Position numbers and translations under genes: made by a program. Source: an uncultured Mucilaginibacter sp. (GTDB taxonomy: Bacteria > Bacteroidota > Bacteroidia > Sphingobacteriales > Sphingobacteriaceae). Taken from it: 25,396 nucleotides of DNA. The stretch covers positions 1-25,396 of the forward strand of contig NZ_CAMLOV010000070.1 of assembly GCF_946481715.1 (NCBI RefSeq), written 5' to 3'. Positions 22,838 through 25,396 of the stretch are shown one piece after another; position 1 is the first letter of the stretch; the number at the start of each line of letters is the position of its first letter. Below the pieces are notes generated by a model that was not told the origin of the DNA, made no database searches, and saw only the letters and a program-made list of their open reading frames with translations.

Positions 22838-24325
22838 ATGAAAAAGCAAATAAAACTGGTCGATGGCAACCACCATATTTATACAGCGAGCACTTTGCTG
22901 TTAACATGCCTGTTTGTATTAATTTTACTGCTTGCTTTTATTAAAGCGGGCGCAAGCATAAGCCAAAACTATGCAAACCCAGCCGATAGCGCGCTCCGCA
23001 AAGAAGTGGCCAGGCAACTGGGCGAAGCTAAACTCCAATTAAATTTCCCGGCAACCGTTAGCAGGTTTTATAAGCAACGGCAATATGCCCAAAACTGGAT
23101 AGTTAATGAAGCCGACGCTGATAAAACCTGGGCTGCAATGTTAATGATTGATTGCGTTTTGCAGTTTGGCTTAAACCATGCCGACTACCACCCCACCGAA
23201 TTATTGTACACCAAACTTCATGATATCTTAGAGCGAACCAAACAAGTGCCTATTGTTCAACAGGCACGTTTCGAGATCATGCTGACCGATGCCATGGTAT
23301 CGTTTACAAACAACCTGCATTTTGGCAAGTATAACCCTGACTTCCCCGCTACAAAAATCGACAAGGGCGGGCTACCTTTTAATGCAATTGATATTATTAA
23401 CACCGCCATGCAGAGCAAGGATTTTATGACGGCCATGGTGAGTGCACAGCCTAAAAACAAACTTTATCAAAATTTGCAAAGCCGCATGCATGTTATTGCC
23501 GGTGTACAATTAGGCGATTGCTATGAATTCCCGGAGGCTGAAGTGCGCAAAATTGCCCTTAATATGGAAAGGCTGAGGTGGGCGGCGCTGGATACCGATA
23601 ATTTTATACACGTTAACGTACCCTCCTATAAACTAAGCTTTTACCACAGGGGAGTTATGGATACCTTTAGGGTGGTAGTAGGGACACGCGAAACTCCCTC
23701 GCCAACCTTAAACAGTGCCATTAAGTGCTTTACCACATCGCCCGAGTTGCGCGTTCCGCAAAAAACATTTGTGAAAGAAATACTGCCCAAAGCCATTAAC
23801 GATGCCAGTTATTTAGCTACCAACCGTTACACCATTTATAACAATGGCGGGATGCTAATATCGCCCGGTAAAGCATATTTAAAATTGATATTAAAGGCAC
23901 CGCAGCGGTACTATGCAACACAAACCGAAGGATGTGATGACGGCATTGGACAAATGGTGATTAGTTTCGATAATATTTACAACATATACCTGCACGATAC
24001 ACCTGAACAGGGGTTATTTTTCAACAACAACCGGGCATATAGCCATGGCTGTATCCGGGTGCAGCATATAGTAAAGCTTGCCAAACTATTGCTGGCTAAC
24101 GATAATGCACAAGCCGCCTTGCCTGTATTGGAAAAAGCTATTGATAAGGGTATCAGGAAAAACTTCACCCTGAAAAAAGCACTGCCAATTGCCGTAACCT
24201 ACCTCACCTGCGAAATGGTTGATGGAGCACTTGTGGTTTACAACGATATTTACGGGCTGGACAACAACCTCGGGATGCTGATGTACAGCCAGGGCGATAA
24301 AACGCTTAAAATAGGCCAAAATTAA
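22838..24325 (+). CDS. L,D-transpeptidase (YkuD catalytic domain, YcbB-like)
   Basis: A 495-aa envelope protein that would make 3-3 cross-links in peptidoglycan or attach proteins to it. An N-terminal signal-anchor helix (STLLLTCLFVLILLLAFIKAG, ~18-38) places it in the periplasm. Residues ~45-240 form a helical scaffold region as in YcbB/LdtD-type enzymes, and ~250-425 is the YkuD domain. The catalytic signature is IYLHDTP at 383-389 with His386, and SHGCIRV at 402-408 with nucleophile Cys405 and Arg407. No separate peptidoglycan-binding repeat is evident. A ~75-residue C-terminal extension ends in a short beta region. It is monocistronic behind a low-oxygen palindrome. Confidence 0.9.
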   Translation: MKKQIKLVDGNHHIYTASTLLLTCLFVLILLLAFIKAGASISQNYANPADSALRKEVARQLGEAKLQLNFPATVSRFYKQRQYAQNWIVNEADADKTWAAMLMIDCVLQFGLNHADYHPTELLYTKLHDILERTKQVPIVQQARFEIMLTDAMVSFTNNLHFGKYNPDFPATKIDKGGLPFNAIDIINTAMQSKDFMTAMVSAQPKNKLYQNLQSRMHVIAGVQLGDCYEFPEAEVRKIALNMERLRWAALDTDNFIHVNVPSYKLSFYHRGVMDTFRVVVGTRETPSPTLNSAIKCFTTSPELRVPQKTFVKEILPKAINDASYLATNRYTIYNNGGMLISPGKAYLKLILKAPQRYYATQTEGCDDGIGQMVISFDNIYNIYLHDTPEQGLFFNNNRAYSHGCIRVQHIVKLAKLLLANDNAQAALPVLEKAIDKGIRKNFTLKKALPIAVTYLTCEMVDGALVVYNDIYGLDNNLGMLMYSQGDKTLKIGQN

Positions 24326-24364
24326 ATCCCAAACGCAGCTACGTCCCCCAAATAGATGCAGAGA

Positions 24365-24408
24365 GTGACGGCTGTCATTATTTTAACAGCCGGGTTGATG
24401 CATCTTCG
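24365..24408 (+). promoter_or_regulatory. CRP/FNR-like box and -7 element for the universal stress protein
   Basis: GTGACGGCTGTCAT at 24365-24378 (centre 24371.5). CATCTTCG at 24401-24408 is a partial -7 match but again ends 36.5 bp from the centre; the ATG lies 22 bases on. Confidence 0.65.
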
Positions 24409-24429
24409 TTGATATAATAATCCCGAAAA

Positions 24430-25275
24430 ATGAAAACTATACTTGTGCCAACAGATTTTTCGCCTGCGGCAAACAATGCAGCAAAATATGCATTCAATGT
24501 AGCAAAACAAGTTAATGCCAATATAAAGCTATGCAACGCCATTAAGGTGCCTGCCGAATCGGTGATAGCTGCGCAAGTTGCCTGGCGGCTGGAAGACAAA
24601 ACAAGCCTGAAGGACGCCGCCGAAGCCGAATTGATTTACCTGGCCGAGGTTTTAGAAAGCAACAGCGATGGCGGTTTCCAGCCTACTGTACGCTATTCTA
24701 CCGGGGTGGGTGATGTTACCGACTACGTACGGAACCTGGTAGACGATGATAGAATAAACATGGTGGTGATGGGGATGTCGGGTGCCAATGTGTTTTCTAA
24801 ATTTGTGCTGGGAAGCAACACCCGGGATTTGATCAATAAGGCCGATTTCCCGTTACTGCTTATCCCTAAACACCACCTGTATAAGCCGATAAAAAAAATA
24901 GGCTTCGCAACCGACTTAAGCGCTACGGATATTGAAGCCCTGCATTCAGTTGCCAATTTTGCAAGGTATTTTAATGCCCAAATCCTTGTTAGCCATGTAA
25001 TGGACGTACCTGCCGATAGCCAAAAACAGGTTGACGTTTTTTTAAGCGAGGTAACCTGTAAGGTAGATTACCCCAACATTTACTACCGCAGCCTGCAAAA
25101 CGACGGCGTGAACGCCGGCTTAAACTGGCTTACCGAACACGGGCAGATAGATATGCTGGTAATGATACACCGCAACCACGGCATTTTTGATATTGGGCAC
25201 ACCCAAAAACTTGCCGTTAAAAGCAAAGTACCGTTATTGGTGTTGCCGGAGGGCTTTACCAAGGTTTTGATGTAG
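24430..25275 (+). CDS. Tandem-domain universal stress protein (UspA family)
   Basis: A 281-aa cytosolic protein with two UspA domains (~1-147 and ~154-281). The first has the ATP-binding pattern G-x2-G-x9-G-S: Gly115, Gly118, Gly128, Ser129 (GMSGANVFSKFVLGSN), and starts with the typical KTILVPTDFSPAA. The second begins KKIGFATDLSATD but its glycine loop is degraded (IHRNHGIFDIGHTQK), so it is probably structural. Tandem Usp proteins of this kind often accompany anaerobic and cbb3 genes. Its promoter carries the low-oxygen palindrome. Confidence 0.92.
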   Translation: MKTILVPTDFSPAANNAAKYAFNVAKQVNANIKLCNAIKVPAESVIAAQVAWRLEDKTSLKDAAEAELIYLAEVLESNSDGGFQPTVRYSTGVGDVTDYVRNLVDDDRINMVVMGMSGANVFSKFVLGSNTRDLINKADFPLLLIPKHHLYKPIKKIGFATDLSATDIEALHSVANFARYFNAQILVSHVMDVPADSQKQVDVFLSEVTCKVDYPNIYYRSLQNDGVNAGLNWLTEHGQIDMLVMIHRNHGIFDIGHTQKLAVKSKVPLLVLPEGFTKVLM

Positions 25276-25295
25276 ATCCCGAAGCCAACTGTTTC

Positions 25296-25333
25296 AGGTG
25301 TTCCACTTTTGGGTGAAACACCATGGAACACCT
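25296..25333. repeat. Perfect 10-bp inverted repeat after the usp gene
   Basis: AGGTGTTCCA at 25296-25305 pairs with TGGAACACCT at 25324-25333 around an 18-base loop, which itself contains a small nested GGTG-AAA-CACC stem at 25312-25322. A short T run follows. It may be the usp terminator, or part of a mobile-element end; the long loop makes an ordinary terminator less clear-cut. Confidence 0.5.
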
Positions 25334-25370
25334 TTGTAATTGTGTCTTGTCCTAAAATGAGTTTACATAA

Positions 25371-25388
25371 AAGTAAACACAATGGAAA
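25371..25388. repeat. Short inverted repeat before the last start codon
   Basis: GTTTAC at 25371-25376 and GTAAAC at 25383-25388... the second arm is read within AAAGTAAACACA, with a short A/T spacer. It sits directly in front of an ATG near the right edge. It could be an operator or an insertion-sequence end; too short to decide. Confidence 0.25.
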
Positions 25389-25396
25389 AGATAATT
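25382..25396 (+). CDS. Possible start of a further gene, cut by the window edge
   Basis: An ATG about 15 bases before the edge opens a frame reading MEKII. Nothing more can be seen. The preceding A/T-rich inverted repeat and the short distance would fit the start of a transposase or of any ordinary gene; no product is proposed. Confidence 0.2.

Overview
The window looks like a chromosomal segment of a Bacteroidota bacterium, most likely Sphingobacteriaceae (Pedobacter/Mucilaginibacter type). This rests on TAnnTTTG-type -7 promoter elements, weak or absent Shine-Dalgarno sequences, a fused CcoN-CcoO oxidase subunit, a single-heme CcoP and phage proteins of Bacteroidota type. The genus is inference.

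Left part (1-3752): the end of a phage-like structural module. It holds the 3' part of a DUF6712-like gene, a collagen-repeat tail-fibre protein with two pyocin-knob-like C-terminal repeats, an opposite-strand membrane acyltransferase (a candidate lysogenic-conversion gene) and two small membrane proteins of holin/lysis type. I found no integrase or attachment site. A conserved hypothetical gene with its own ordinary promoter follows (3943-4356).

Centre and right (4520-25275): a compact low-oxygen respiration island. It encodes a small soluble FixH-like protein, a 596-aa cysteine-containing predicted oxidoreductase of unknown function, the copper ATPase CcoI, CcoS, the cbb3 oxidase (CcoNO fusion, CcoQ, CcoP), and the assembly factors CcoG, CcoH and a SafE/DsbD-like protein. 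After these come a small membrane protein with a zinc alcohol dehydrogenase, then D-lactate dehydrogenase with oxygen-independent HemN, then a two-component pair, a LOG-family protein with a helical partner, an L,D-transpeptidase and a tandem universal stress protein.

The regulators explain the island. The kinase has a FixL-type haem PAS domain with the haem histidine and neighbouring residues conserved. Its partner is a receiver domain fused directly to a CRP/FNR-type DNA-binding protein, so the rhizobial FixL-FixJ-FixK cascade appears collapsed into two overlapping genes. By reading the DNA I found nine CRP/FNR-like palindromes (consensus near GTGAC-N4-GTCAC), one before every low-oxygen transcription unit, including the regulator operon itself. 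In all ten inferred promoters the palindrome centre lies exactly 36.5 or 58.5 bp from the last base of a TAnnTTTG-like -7 element. That is two geometries 22 bp (two helical turns) apart, resembling class II and class I CRP promoters. The phage genes and the 3943 gene lack such sites. This one-locus regulon, with several uncharacterised members, is the main discovery candidate. The window ends in an inverted repeat and the first codons of another reading frame.
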